NCBI GenBank assembly: GCA_037693485.1 | Contig: CM075344.1 | Coordinates: 23,086,501 to 23,150,500 of the forward strand | DNA length: 64,000 bases | Source: Kitagawia praeruptora | Taxonomy: Eukaryota > Streptophyta > Magnoliopsida > Apiales > Apiaceae | Direction of reading: 5' to 3' | In this document: positions 1-10,263 of the stretch, one piece after another | Numbering within the stretch: position 1 is the first letter of the stretch | Layout of the letters: every line of letters starts with the position of its first letter | Position numbers and translations under genes: made by a program | Notes under the pieces: model-generated | Told to the model about the DNA's origin: nothing | The model's input: the letters and a program-made list of their open reading frames with translations, nothing else | The model's database searches: none

Positions 1-1
1 G

Positions 2-160
2 CTAGGTGCCAGTGTACGTAAGGACGACATTTTAAGAAAGGAATTGTGTATCGGAGTTGACGAGTGTACTCAATTAGAGATTGACGAATTATGGAGGAAG
101 GATGAATGTATAGCCGAGCAGAGGCCAACGTGTAAAGAAGTAGAAGCAGTTGTAAAGTGA
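2..160 (+). CDS. Partial ORF of unknown product cut by the window edge
   Basis: An open frame runs from the window edge to a TGA at 158-160, giving about 52 residues. It is rich in charged residues and cysteine, with the stretches KDDILRKELCIGVD and EIDELWRKDECIAEQRP. I do not recognise the family. The LTR-like sequence that follows makes the tail of a retrotransposon polyprotein possible, but no RT, RNase H, integrase or chromodomain motif is visible. It could also be an older gene fragment. Its 5' part lies outside the window, so its length and start are unknown. Confidence 0.3.
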   Translation, partial: LGASVRKDDILRKELCIGVDECTQLEIDELWRKDECIAEQRPTCKEVEAVVK

Positions 161-1950
161 GTGACGAATCGAGATATTGGAAGTGGAAGCTTCATGTATT
201 GAGGCAAGTGTTATCGCTCCTCACTTATTGTTCAAGTGATGCAATTTTGTTCTATTTATTTATCAAATGTGTCGGTCAAATTATGTTTACAAAGTGACGT
301 CCTTCTTCAAATGACGTGCAAATGCTTATTTTTCCACCTATAGCTCAAGTGCAAATTTTCAAATAAATTTTCAAATGATGTTACAAATACCCTTTTTCCT
401 CAAAAGATATTTGAACATGGTATGTTATTGGATTCCTCAGGAGAATTCCATTTTCAAATGATATTTTCAAATGATGTTACAAATACCCTTTTTCTTCAAA
501 TTTTTTTTTTAGGAACTTTCTAAGCAAAGGAAATCCAAGATTTTAAAGTCTTATAAAAGTTTTTTAGCATAATTTCTGAATTTGAACATATTTTACCAAT
601 GGACCCTCTTTAAGGAAATGTTTTCTTCCAACTGATTTACGATTAACTATCCTGAAATTATCTTACAAATATTCATTTTGAACCACTTAACTTACCCAAT
701 TTGGTCCAAACTTGGCAATGTGTTAGAGAAATTTTATTAAATGTTTAGCACTTGACTATATCCTCATTTTATCGTATATTCTCAGTTGTTGTTAATCTTG
801 TTGCCAGTAAATTCTTTCTTCGATTCATTTAATGATGTATGATCCCAATTATTCGTATCGAACATGTCGATACCCTTTGAGATTATTGTTCTTTATTTAT
901 CACCCCTTTATTGTGTCGAACTCGTCGACACCTATTGATATTATTATTCTTTATTTACCCTTGTTGTTGGGTTGATCTTGTCGATTCCGGTCGATGTTGA
1001 TATTTTATCGGTGATTCTTAAATATGAATTATTGTACTGGAACGTGAGTTTTCCAGTTAGTTGTTGTGGTAAGGTTGTCGATTGTTCCGACACCTCGTGA
1101 GTTTGAAGTAGAATTGGAATGTTTTGATCGAAAGGTCGGACCCTACTGTGGTCGTGATTAAAATGTTTTTGACCGTAAGGTCGGACCAGATTCGTGGTCG
1201 GAAGTTATTAAGGCCAATGTGTGCCGTGGATCCATTATAGGACATTGCTGTGTGCGTTTGTCCGGGGTTAGTGAGTGACTGATCAGCAGCCTAACCTTAT
1301 TGTTTTTAAAATACATAAAAATCCAATTCTAATCTATACATTGAGGTTGAGTTTCTTTTAAGCCTGATTCCTTTGAATCCTGTGATGATTATCTTTGGTT
1401 ATCATAACTTTTATCAGTTTTCGTTGTTGATACAATTTATTCTAGCGGAGCATGGTTGGCTCATCTTCGTGTTACGATAGTAAATTCTTCTGCTGCTTTC
1501 TTTCGCAGCATATGATGATTAATTTTGTTGATCAGAATCTATATTGTTCTTGATATTGCTATCATTATTTACGCTTGCTGAGCATTGTTGGCTCACTCTT
1601 GCTTTGTTGTTTATTTTCTCCAGTTAATAGAGAAGATTAATGGAACTTGTAGTCAGTTGCTATTACCGTTCCAGCAGCGAGAGGTGGTGTTCGAGTTGTT
1701 GATTTTGTCGGGTAGTGGTTTTGGAAATTGGTCAAGGTTGGTACACTAGTTTGAGAGTGGACTTAGTCTGTTAAAAGATTGTATAACAATTTTATTATGA
1801 GATTGGGTTGTGTAATTTGATAGTTGTTTCATACCATAACCTGTATGTGGTCTTGGATAAGGGGTGTTGTATTATTTATATTCGGCTTATGTCCAGGTTT
1901 ATGTTGTGTTGATTGTGGTCCGTGGCCCCATATCTGTACCCCGGATTTTT
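161..1950. repeat. Degenerate LTR-like noncoding sequence, probably gypsy-type
   Basis: No gene is visible here. A 30-bp motif containing CAAATGATGTTACAAATACC occurs twice (about 365-395 and 463-490). Degenerate TGTCGA/TCGACA and AAGGTCGGACC repeats run from about 850 to 1,200. The phrase GAGCATGGTTGGCTCA recurs about 120 bp later as GAGCATTGTTGGCTCA (1,448 and 1,580). The segment near 1,915-1,955 (GGTCCGTGGCCCCATATC, then ACCCCGGATTTTTGGG) resembles the 3' end of plant gypsy-type LTRs. No partner LTR or TSD is visible, so this is read as a truncated LTR or retrotransposon 3' remnant. Confidence 0.4.
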
Positions 1951-1953
1951 GGG

Positions 1954-2529
1954 ATGCCACATTTACCAAACACGAACCATCTTTATTGTACTTGGCATAT
2001 AAGTACTAAATTCGGAGAGAAGTTATCCGGTTTGTACACATATGAACCACATTTCAAAGAAGATTTCAACTTATGTTTGTACAAGTCAATGACGGTTGAA
2101 CAATTTGAAAATATGTGGGAAGATTTGGTTGAAAAATATAACTTGGTTGATCATGGTTGGTTGCAAGAAATGTATTACGTTCGACATAAGTGGGTTCGTG
2201 TGTACACTAAACTTCATTTCACTACCGGGATAACAACTACCTCGAGAAATGAGTCAATGAATGCATTTTTTGACGAGTATGTAAAAGCTAGCACCGGTTT
2301 GAAAGAGTTTATAGAGAATTCACAAAAAGCATTGGAGAAACAATATCTTCGTGAGAAAGAAGCGGACTATGAAACAAAGTATAAGGAAAGATCAAGAATA
2401 ACATCATCCTCATTGGAGAATCATGCGGCATCTATTTATACAAAAGAAATGTTTAGACGTTTTCAATACGAACTTAAACAAAGTGGAGCCTATGTTGTGA
2501 ATGAGAGAGCTTCCATGAGTACTATGCTA
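1954..2529 (+). pseudogene. FAR1/MULE-type transposase fragment
   Basis: The frame encodes about 190 residues that read like the distal transposase region of FAR1-RELATED/MULE proteins. It has a CTWHI motif followed by KFGEKLSG, an F-ENMWEDLV segment, a WLQEMYYVRHKWV segment, and TTTSRNESMNAFFDEYV, which corresponds to the conserved sTqRsEs-N-FF block of the family. The N-terminal FAR1 zinc finger and the early catalytic Asp region are missing, and the upstream sequence is LTR-like. The coding similarity ends at TTTAAG followed by GTATAC, which looks like a 5' splice site, and palindromic repeats follow at once. Family members are usually 600-850 residues, so this is a fragment. It may be the decayed transposase of the element that carries the neighbouring PMD-protease gene, or an unrelated remnant. 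Confidence 0.7.
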
Positions 2530-2540
2530 TTTAAGGTATA

Positions 2541-2640
2541 CAGCGTAAGTACAGAAGTTTTGCTCTGTTCCCCTATTTTTCTCTGTACTTACGCTATATA
2601 ATATAGCGGCTTACGCTATATAATATAGCGTAAGTACAGT
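2541..2640. repeat. Left cluster of TTACGCTATATA palindromes
   Basis: Two copies of the near-perfect palindrome TTACGCTATATAATATAGCG lie at 2589-2608 and 2611-2633, the second extended by TAA. Half-sites AGCGTAAGTACAG occur at 2542-2554 and again at about 2627-2639 in the same orientation. Related palindromes recur at 6,600-6,780 on the other side of the PMD-protease gene. Paired palindrome clusters like these suit the termini or subtermini of a DNA transposon. Confidence 0.6.
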
Positions 2641-2649
2641 CCAGTTTTG

Positions 2650-2997
2650 CCCTGTTTTTTCCTGTTTATTGAACATCCCCTGTATACAATCAACTAAAAC
2701 TACAACTCAAGCAACAATCTCAACAACACAACCATTTCAACCAACAATCTCAACAACCAATACAATCTCAACAACTAAAAACTCAAACTCAAACTCCAAC
2801 CAACTAAAAACTCAAACTCAAACAATATCCAACAACACAACCAACTAGTAATTGCAATATCCAACAATCAAACAAACAAACTAAAACATTCAACATTCAA
2901 CACAATCTTTAACTTACAACTTTGTGCAATTTTAACATTCAACACAATCTTTAACTTACAATTTCAAACTATTAACATACAATCTAAAACTATTAAA
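2650..2997. repeat. AAC/CAA-rich low-complexity spacer
   Basis: The + strand consists largely of CAACAA, AACTCAAAC and AACATTCAAC units without fixed periodicity. It lies directly 3' of the minus-strand protease gene and would form its 3' flank or UTR. No further coding potential is visible. Confidence 0.5.
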
Positions 2998-4001
2998 TTA
3001 CAATCCCGCGAGTCTTGCATCTTGGGACGCCAAAGTCATATGTCGAGCTTGGTTTTTATAGAGCTCCCAACCAATACGTCGTCGGAAAAGTGTGATTATG
3101 TCATCATTCCATTGGACACCACACCAATCTTGGGTATTGCAAGTCAACATACAATCTATATATTTCATAACAAAAAATCCACAATCCCAAGGAGTGGTTT
3201 GCCTAGGTCGCTCAACGACGTTTTCAACATCGGGGAATATGACATGTTCAAATTTTTGTGGATCCAACTGATGCAACATGAGAGGGACCAATTTTTTCTA
3301 TCAAACAAACATGAATTGTCTTAGTAATGTATCAAACAATACTAACATAAATATGGACTATTAGAAATTAAAAAAAAAAGGAAGATAAAATATACCACAA
3401 TGTAGAACTGCGTCTTGTATAGCTCTTTTAATTTCGTGCAAGGAGCATCGTCCCTTAGAGGATCAAACAAAGATATTCGAAAATCGATCATTGACCACAA
3501 GAATAGGATCCAATGACCACCAACAACAAGCGGCATGATAATATAGTCGTAATTGGTCACCATTTCACCATCCTTTACGCCATATGCTTTAAAGTCCGTA
3601 TCAATGGCCGCCCATTCACTAGCTTTCCTTTTTGCGGGATTCTTCTTCATTGGTTTGCAATGATGAGCCCCCATCACTTGGAAGAACCACGGAGACATGA
3701 AGAAATATTTGATGACACCTTTTTGATGACCAAAGAGGGTTTTTTCTCTTTTTTCAAGCAATATCGTATAGCAATCGATTATAGTATCCTCCACTTCAAA
3801 GCCCGGTCTCAAAGAAAGAATCGCATTTGCACTACAATTGATTGGAAGATTTATAGGATTACCACATTCCCACCAATTTTCATTGATCCAATTTATTTTA
3901 TTTATCTTAATCGACTTTACAAGGGATCCTTTCTTATATTGGGGAAGATTAATAATTGGAGCACTAGGACCAACCATGTCCCTTGGATTTGTTGATAAAC
4001 C
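2998..4001 (-). CDS. ULP1-like C48 cysteine protease part of the PMD fusion gene (last two exons)
   Basis: Two exons, 4001-3396 and 3297-2998, encode about 300 residues of a C48 (ULP1/SENP-type) peptidase, the family that removes SUMO. The intron at 3395-3298 starts with GTATAT and ends with AG, and both ends are phase 0. The catalytic elements are visible in order: His in the GGHWILF motif, Asp in SLFDPLRDD, then Gln and Cys in the RQTTPWDCGFFVMKY motif. The triad and oxyanion Gln therefore look intact. The frame ends at a TAA near 2998. An upstream phase-0 intron (4088-4002, GTATAA to TTTTAG) joins this part to the linker exon. ULP1 domains of this kind are often carried by plant MULEs, and the nearby FAR1-like transposase fragment fits that. 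Whether the protease acts on SUMO cannot be told from the sequence. Confidence 0.75.
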
Positions 4002-4088
4002 CTAAAATGAACATAGTGAACAAATGAGTTATTCACCACTTACTAATTGACAAAGTGACATTGTGAAATTACAAATAAGAAATTATAC

Positions 4089-4451
4089 CTCAACCGGAGC
4101 CTCTACCAATTCGAAATGTACACTAGGATCATCGTCGAATTGGGTTGGATTAAGAATTGGAGCACTTTGACCAACCATAAAAGTTTCTTGAGTATCATAA
4201 GGATGGTCATAACTTTCATACCCCTCGAAATAATTTTCCTTCTCGGGACTAATTTCTTGGGTCTTTTTTGTCTTTCTTGCCTTTCTTTTAGGCAAACAAC
4301 TCTTGAAATCGGGCCTTTCATAGGTCGGGCCATATGTCTCGAGCATCAATTCATCAAATTTACTCACGAAGTTTGGCAATATTTCCTCGTGAAAAATCCC
4401 CGGCATATCTAAAGAGCAAAGCCTACTCATGTCTCGAGCGGTACATATGAT
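4089..4451 (-). CDS. Linker exon of the PMD-ULP1 fusion gene
   Basis: This 363-nt exon (121 codons, phase 0 at both ends) lies between an acceptor TTGTAG at 4452 and a donor GAG|GTATAA at 4088. It encodes a polar linker with a basic cluster, PKRKARKTKKTQ, that could act as a nuclear localisation signal, then an acidic and Tyr-rich stretch. It ends with MVGQSAPILNPTQFDDDPS. The next exon begins with the closely related MVGPSAPIINLPQY, so this short motif is repeated across the exon junction. No domain is recognised. Keeping frame across both introns argues that this is a real exon and not a chance ORF. Confidence 0.6.
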
Positions 4452-4552
4452 CTACAATACATATGAAGCAAGGACAAAGTATAAATATAAATACAAAAAT
4501 ATTCAACGAAACTATCTCAAGTAACATACTCCATGCTATAAAATATACGTAC

Positions 4553-5922
4553 CAAGTCCATTGCCTTGGCATTGTCAAACTTGTCTTTCGGTTGTTGGAA
4601 TATTTTCGGATCCTTGGTTGGTTTTGAAGGCGGCAAAATCTTTAATTTGGTAACATTATAGTACCAATCCATATACTCCTCAAGAGATATGGTATTCAAA
4701 GGTGGCCCCAAAATACCAACACCATTTTGCACAAAGTCATTCCAAATAGCTACATATCGAGCAAAATTGAGATAATGTTGATTTACAAAAGAATGTTCGG
4801 ATCTCATCCTCAACGTTGCCATATCAACCGGTGGCGGCGGCGGAATGCTTAATGGAAAACCAAATTGTCTTCCCACCCTTTTCGGAAGTTGATGTTCAAC
4901 ATCTTCAAAAAATACAAGGGGCACACGAGCTAGACCGGCAAAAAAGGCCCACCGAAATTGGGCATCATAATGCCGATGGAAGCGAGTATATGGCGTCCAA
5001 TTAACCCATTGTGCGTCAAAGTTATCGAACATCCCGCGATATGCATCAATATTGTGATGCACATTAAAGTACTTCGATTTTCCCGGGCCAACGGGATCAA
5101 TTGCCCATGCAAAAGCCCTAGGCCATATATGCTCGGTTTGAGATGCTAGCTTAGGTTGGCCCGGACGCAACCTCTCCCATGCCCAAAGCATCAATATTGT
5201 CAAGCATCCCGAAATAGACCTACAATCCTTATGACATGCCTCATGTAAATTCCTATATAGATATGCAAGCGCCGCTGCACCCCAAGCATACCCAAAAATC
5301 TTTGATGTATCAATCAACAAGGGAATTAATCTTGGATGAGCCACGTTGTTTGATTTTGTGGGGAACAATAATAAAACACATACCCCCGTGTATATATTTC
5401 TAGAAGCTCCCGATCCTTCTTGTTCGGGCACTTACGATATATATTCCTCAAAAAATTTAATTTAACGCCACCTCTACCCAAAGCCTCCTCCCTTTCCTCA
5501 AATGAGAGTGTTGGATCCGGCCAATCACGTAACCAAAGATTATTTACGTTGATTGTGTCACCCAAAGTTACCGCCTCTCCAACAACCGGAAGCCCCGTCA
5601 ACATGTACACATCTTCAAGTGTCACCGTCATCTCCCCGAAAGTAAAGTGGAATGTGTTGGTTTCCGACCTCCAACGCTCCTCTAATGAACTAATTAAAGT
5701 CACATCATTTTGCATAACGGTTTTTGGGTTGGTAAACATTCTGAAACCCCAATGTTGTAAAAGATGAATTTGATATGCCTCTAATTTCCATTCATTAAGC
5801 AATGAGGTACTTTGACGGATTGTAAGTTTATCACGATGATTACCAACCCATATACTACTACTTATATGGTTATCTTGGTCGACAAGGAGAGAAGGATCAA
5901 CCGGACCGCAAAAATCTTCCAT
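4553..5922 (-). CDS. Plant mobile domain (PMD) part of the PMD-ULP1 fusion gene, with one frameshift
   Basis: The first coding block begins at ATG 5922 (MEDFCGPVDPSLL). It contains the hallmarks of the plant mobile domain, also called aminotransferase-like PMD: LQHWGFRMF, then LEERWRSETNTFHF, FGEMTVTLEDVYMLTGLPVVG, FGYAWGAAALAYLYRNL, and WAWERLRPGQPK. PMDs occur in host proteins such as MAIN/MAIL1 and in many transposons. The reading frame changes near 5,365, around a T-rich stretch, so a one-base indel breaks the domain here. Both sides are clearly PMD sequence. The block ends at a donor (CTTG|GTACGT, intron 4552-4452) that joins in phase 0 to the linker exon. Because of the frameshift this copy is probably inactive, unless the indel is a sequencing error. 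Confidence 0.75.
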
Positions 5923-5934
5923 CTAAAATTCAAT

Positions 5935-6345
5935 ACATATAAAAAACTTGAATGCATACAAAAAAAATCCAAACTACACAAATCCAAACTTAATCCACAA
6001 TGCAAACTTTAATCCTATAAACTAAAAATGCAAACTTTAATCCACAATGCAAACTTTTATCCCTAAATCAAACTTTAATCCACAATGCAAACTTTTAATT
6101 TTTACACTTTTAATCCACAATGCAAACTTTAATCCACAATGCAAACTTTTATCCACAAATCTAAAAATTTAAACCCTAATTCGACAATAATTCGATTCCT
6201 AATTAATCCAAAATCTACATAATTCGAACCCTAATTCCAAATTAATCCAAAAATTCGAACTCTAATTCAAAATTATCCAAAAATTCGAACCCTAAATCGA
6301 AATTATCCAAAAAATTCGAAACATATATACAAAAATCTACATACA
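5935..6345. repeat. Degenerate short tandem repeats upstream of the PMD gene
   Basis: Units of about 20-24 bp related to AATGCAAACTTTAATCCAC repeat from about 5,985 to 6,165. A second series related to TTCGAACCCTAATT and AATTATCCAAAAA runs from 6,178 to 6,320. The stretch is immediately 5' of the minus-strand PMD start and would include its leader or promoter. A short (ACAT)n run follows at about 6,388-6,415. Confidence 0.6.
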
Positions 6346-6599
6346 TACATGTATACAAATCTACAATTAAATGATGATGATAATGATGATACATACATAC
6401 ATACATACATACATGTACACGAAGATATATACATACACAAAATGATGAAATTACTCACTTTATACGAAGATATGATGAGCTTTACTTCCGATTATCCGGT
6501 GGTTTTGCCGTTTAACTTCCGATTCCCGGTGGTGTGTAAAGGTTTGTGGAGATTTGTGGTTTGTGATGTTTAATTTGTAAAATGATGATATGTTTTTCA

Positions 6600-6785
6600 A
6601 CCACAATACGCTCTATTATGTTGAAAACCTGGTTTTTGAAAAAAAACCACTTACGCTCTATAATAGAGCGTAATACTCTGTATAATGTAGCGTAAGTTAA
6701 AAACAGATTTGAGGGGCATAAATGTCAATTTGCTTACGCTTTATTATCTAGCGTATTACGCTATATAATAGAGCGTAGTACTGTT
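6600..6785. repeat. Right cluster of TTACGCT-type palindromes
   Basis: Imperfect palindromes of the kind TTACGCTCTATAATAGAGCG occur near 6,652-6,672. ATTACGCTATATAATAGAGC occurs near 6,751-6,771, and related half-sites lie at 6,607, 6,690 and 6,730. They match the cluster at 2,541-2,640 in core and spacing, with more divergence. Together the two clusters enclose the PMD-ULP1 gene in about 4.2 kb. No clean terminal inverted repeat or TSD could be fixed. Confidence 0.55.
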
Positions 6786-6872
6786 CATCCGCACCGTTAT
6801 TTTTTTAATCGGATGGTTATAAACGGGTTGGTTGGATATTTAAAAATATCCAACTGTGGCTGTATAAGGGAC

Positions 6873-6875
<3 letters not shown>

Positions 6876-6905
<30 letters not shown>
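6876..6905. repeat. (TA)n microsatellite
   Basis: An uninterrupted TA run of about 14 units lies just upstream of a Helitron 3' terminus. Confidence 0.85.
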
Positions 6906-6908
<3 letters not shown>

Positions 6909-6911
6909 GAA

Positions 6912-6938
6912 CCGTGCATTGCATGGGTTATAAGCTAG
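6912..6938 (+). mobile_element. Helitron 3' terminus, + strand
   Basis: The sequence has the Helitron 3' signature: an imperfect hairpin CCGTGCATTGCATGGG, a short spacer, and terminal CTAG at 6935-6938 followed by T, as expected for insertion between A and T. The 5' end of this copy could not be placed in the AT-rich sequence upstream. Confidence 0.6.
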
Positions 6939-7523
6939 TCATTAATAATATATTTTAAAAACTCGTACATTTATAATAAACCAAGTATAACAATACAACG
7001 AATAATGATTATTAGCTAGATTTTTATTAATTTTTTATAAGAATTATTTAATTTAACATTAAATTTTTTTTAAAAAAATGAACAAAAGAAAACTATGTTA
7101 TTTATGCAACTCAGTAGTTTATAATAAAAGAATTGTAATTACATCAAAATTCCAATAATTCTAGGAGACACGAATCTAGAAGGAAGTACCATTAAAACGG
7201 GATATCATTTATTAATAATATAAAAGATGATAAGGGCCCGTGAAAATTTAATTAAATTGATCATTAATTTATTATAAAAAATTACGTTATTTATAAAAAA
7301 TTTGATTATTAATAAATGTCATTATATATATAAGTTTATTATGATAAATACGTTATTTGTGAACTGGGTAGAGTTATAATAAAAATTACAATTATAATAT
7401 TATTACAATTTTATTAATTTATTAAAAATAATGTAGACTTCTCGGAGAAATAGGAAACTTAGGGGTGGAACCAAATTTTGGTACCGAAGTACCATTAAAA
7501 ATGTATTTCGTTTGTTATAGATA

Positions 7524-7924
7524 CTAGTTTATAGCCCGTGCAAAGTACGTGTTACTTTTAAATATGTTTAAAATTATATGATTAAACAAAATAGAGTATA
7601 ATAATTTATTATGGATATAATTTAACTTTGTAATATTAATTAATAAAATTATTAGTAATAATAGTAGTTATTTAATAAATGATATGTATTATTTAGAACC
7701 AACTCAGTAGTTTATAATAAAAGAATTGTAATTACATCAAAATTCCAATAATTCTAGGATACACGAATCTAGAAGGAAGTACCATTAAAACGGGATTTCA
7801 TTTATTAATAATATAAAAGATATAAAAGATGATAAGGGCACGTGAAAATTAAATTAAATTGATCATTAATTTATTATCAAAAATTATGTTATTTATAAAA
7901 AATTTGCTTATTAATAAATGTCAT

Positions 7925-7955
<31 letters not shown>

Positions 7956-8128
7956 AAAGGACCCTGAGATTGATCTCAGGGAACTATTCCTGAGATACTT
8001 AAAAATTATACTATAAATCTGATTGGGCCCCCAGGGCTAATTAAAAATTTCTGATTTTACAAAAATACCCATCCCTGATTTGCTTATAATTCCCATATAT
8101 CTCAGGGAATTTACCTCAGGCTCCCTAA

Positions 8129-8212
<84 letters not shown>

Positions 8213-8402
8213 AGTTTATTATGATAAATACGTTATTTGTGAACTGTGTAGAGTTATAATAAAAAATTACAATTATAATACTATTACAATTTTATTAATT
8301 TATTAAAAATAATGTAGAATTCTTGGAGAAATAGGAATCTTAGGGGTGGAACCAAATTTTGGTACCGAAGTACCATTAAAAATGTATTTCGCTTGTTATA
8401 GA
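7524..8402 (-). mobile_element. Candidate complete non-autonomous Helitron (about 880 bp)
   Basis: On the minus strand the 5' end reads TCTATAACAAGCGAAATAC (TC at 8402-8401). The 3' end reads TTTGCACGGGCTATAAACTAG, ending at 7524 with a T flank on that strand. Its interior holds the TA-flanked insertion at 7,925-8,206. Another Helitron 3' end begins only 2 bp beyond its 5' end (8,405, CTAA in place of CTAG), and another 5' end lies at 7,521-7,520 just beyond its 3' end. This is a tail-to-head chain. Confidence 0.5.
7925..8206. repeat. Insertion flanked by long (TA)n tracts, with inverted CTCAGGGAA motifs
   Basis: TA runs lie at about 7,925-7,953 and 8,134-8,206. Between them is about 180 bp with inverted motifs: ACCCTGAGATTGATCTCAGG near 7,968 against ATATCTCAGGGAATTTACCT near 8,097. 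The related Helitron copy at 7,320 has only a short TATATATA at the homologous point, so the block was added to this copy. It may be a small TIR element that targets TA, or a microsatellite-associated unit. Confidence 0.45.
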
Positions 8403-8579
8403 TACTAAATTATAGCCCGTGCAAAGTACGTGTTACTTTTAAATATGTTTAAAATTATATGATTAAACAAAATAGAGTATAATAATTTATTATGGATATA
8501 ATTTAACTTTGTAATATTAATTAATAAAATTATTAGTAATTATAGTAGTTATTTAATAAATGAAATGTATTATTTAGAA

Positions 8580-8813
8580 CTAATAATATAAAATCTTAAT
8601 GTAAATTTGTTGTTGACGGGATTCGAATCTTGGATTTAGAAGAGTGATTTAAATATAGAATATTCCTTATTATTAGATCTAAAGGTTATCATCTATTTAC
8701 TAAATATCTAAAGGTCACTATTCTTTTAAATGGTTGAACCAAGCGATGGACTGAGTCTTGAGAGGAAGCAAGTGAAAGTTACTACACGAGGAAGTAAAGT
8801 GAAGGTGCCTTAC
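8580..8813. other. Spacer holding Helitron-like sequence
   Basis: AT-rich sequence containing GGGATTCGAATCTTGGA, which resembles GGGAATCGAATCTTAGAC inside the Helitron at 15,527-15,885. No gene is visible. The last five bases, cttac, are the left target site duplication of the gypsy-type element. Confidence 0.5.
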
Positions 8814-10257
8814 TGATAAGTGGATTTTATATCCACTTGAAACATTCCAAGTCGGCTTAAATTGATTGCTTTGGTCTCAAGTTTGTGGTAGTTTTGATGT
8901 GTTTTGTTTAATTGTGCATGGTTGAAGAAATGTCAATTAAAGGTATAGTTTCCGTCGTTTTTGAGAGTTGATTTATGATATGGAATGAATAATGGAGGCT
9001 AATGTCAACTACCAAGAAGTATATAAGTCATTAAGGATTAAAGACGGAAGCTCATGCAAAAGGAACGGGAAGAAAAAGCTGAAAAATCGAAGAAAAATCA
9101 ATTTTCGCAGATCGGGGCCGAGCCGAGAGCCTAACTGGCGCCCTAGCGCCGTTTTATGCAGAATGGAGCGAGGCTATCAGCCTGATTCGCGCCACCAGCG
9201 CGGCAGTGCGCTGCGTGAAATTCCAGTTTTTGCCCTTTTTACTGTTTTGGTCATATCTTGAGTTCTAGAAGTCCGTTTGAGGCCCGTAAGATGTCCACGC
9301 GAAGATAACGAGATTCTCTATCATTCTAAGGTGGTCCAGAGGTCCAATTACGTTTGGAACGTTCCAGAAAATCTGAAGAAAAGGCAGCTACGAATTTTCC
9401 TTTAAAACAGAATCAGTTTAGGAAACGTAATTCTATTATAATTCTGTTTTGGTAGTTCTTGTTGGACAAGACTTCTAGAGCCTATATAAACACATCCAAC
9501 CCTTGTAATTTGTATCATTATTAGGAGTTTAGTATCTTGATGCTTTAAAAGATCTGTGTGTGATGTATATCTTGATATCCTCGTATGGTTGTGATTCATC
9601 TGTTTAGATGCGTCATGAACATCTAATTTGTTAATCTCTTGCTAAACGAGAGTGGATCTTGAGATTTAGAACTTGCCATGCTAGCATAGGATAGGTTGAT
9701 GTTTTTACATCATGATTTGTGGCGTAAATAGAGATATTATGCTACCCTATGTGATCTAAGTGGATAACTTGTGCTTCAACCTTTATGTTTTCAAATTCTA
9801 TAGAGATATAGGGTCTAAGCATAATTGGTGTCTATTCATCTTCTATCTCTTTTGTGGATGTATGTTTAGTTTGGTATACGTATACTGAGAAGTAGCGTGT
9901 ACTTGTTTCGTGTTGTCTGATCAGATATCAGAACCATTGCATATAGTGATTAAAGGCGTCAGATCTAAGCAAAGTATTTAATGAAGTTAGGATTCCATGG
10001 TTTATCTTGCAGAAGTAATTAGATTTCAATTCTTGTTAGTTAGTTAATTTGTAGTTTTGTTAATTTGCTTCTTAGTTTAATTTAGTTAGTTAAAATCTTA
10101 ATTTATTAATTGTCTTAGCAGTGAATTAAGATCATACACTGTTGCATAGGTGCGTTTACTGAATTAAAACCATAACCAGATCCCGGTGGGAACGAATTTG
10201 GACTTAACCTTATATATTACTTGTGACCACGTACGCTTGCGTGTTTTATTGTAAACA
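8814..10257 (+). repeat. 5' LTR of the gypsy-type element (1,444 bp)
   Basis: The LTR starts with a hairpin, AAGTGGATTTTATATCCACTT interrupted by its loop, and ends GTAAACA. A TATATAAA box lies at 9483-9490 and is the likely promoter. Compared with the 3' LTR it lacks 154 bp after ATTATTAGGAG (about 9,535). The missing segment is flanked by GGAGT in the longer copy, so this is probably a deletion between short direct repeats. A 62-codon-plus ORF at 8,992-9,261 within the LTR has no recognisable product. Confidence 0.85.
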
Positions 10258-10263
10258 AGTTTT

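Larger units (their letters stand above)
7100..8580 (-). mobile_element. AT-rich cluster of tandem Helitron copies
   Basis: A block at about 7,104-7,680 is repeated in the same order at about 7,700-8,575. Shared pieces include AATTCTAGGAGACACGAATC versus AATTCTAGGATACACGAATC, and TTATGATAAATACGTTATTT at 7,338 and 8,218. Within each copy, minus-strand Helitron 3' ends (hairpin near GCCCGTGCAAAGTACGTG, terminal CTAG) directly follow minus-strand 5' ends of the type TCTATAAC(A)AGCGAAATAC. There is no coding sequence, so these are non-autonomous copies. The second block is interrupted at 7,925-8,206 by a TA-flanked insertion. Confidence 0.6.

Noticed and set aside
5420..5767. Plus-strand ORF opposite the PMD exon
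   Set aside because: Antisense shadow of the PMD coding block.
8992..9261. ORF of 89 codons in the gypsy-type LTR
   Set aside because: It lies in LTR sequence, the other LTR copies break it, and the translation has no recognisable domain.
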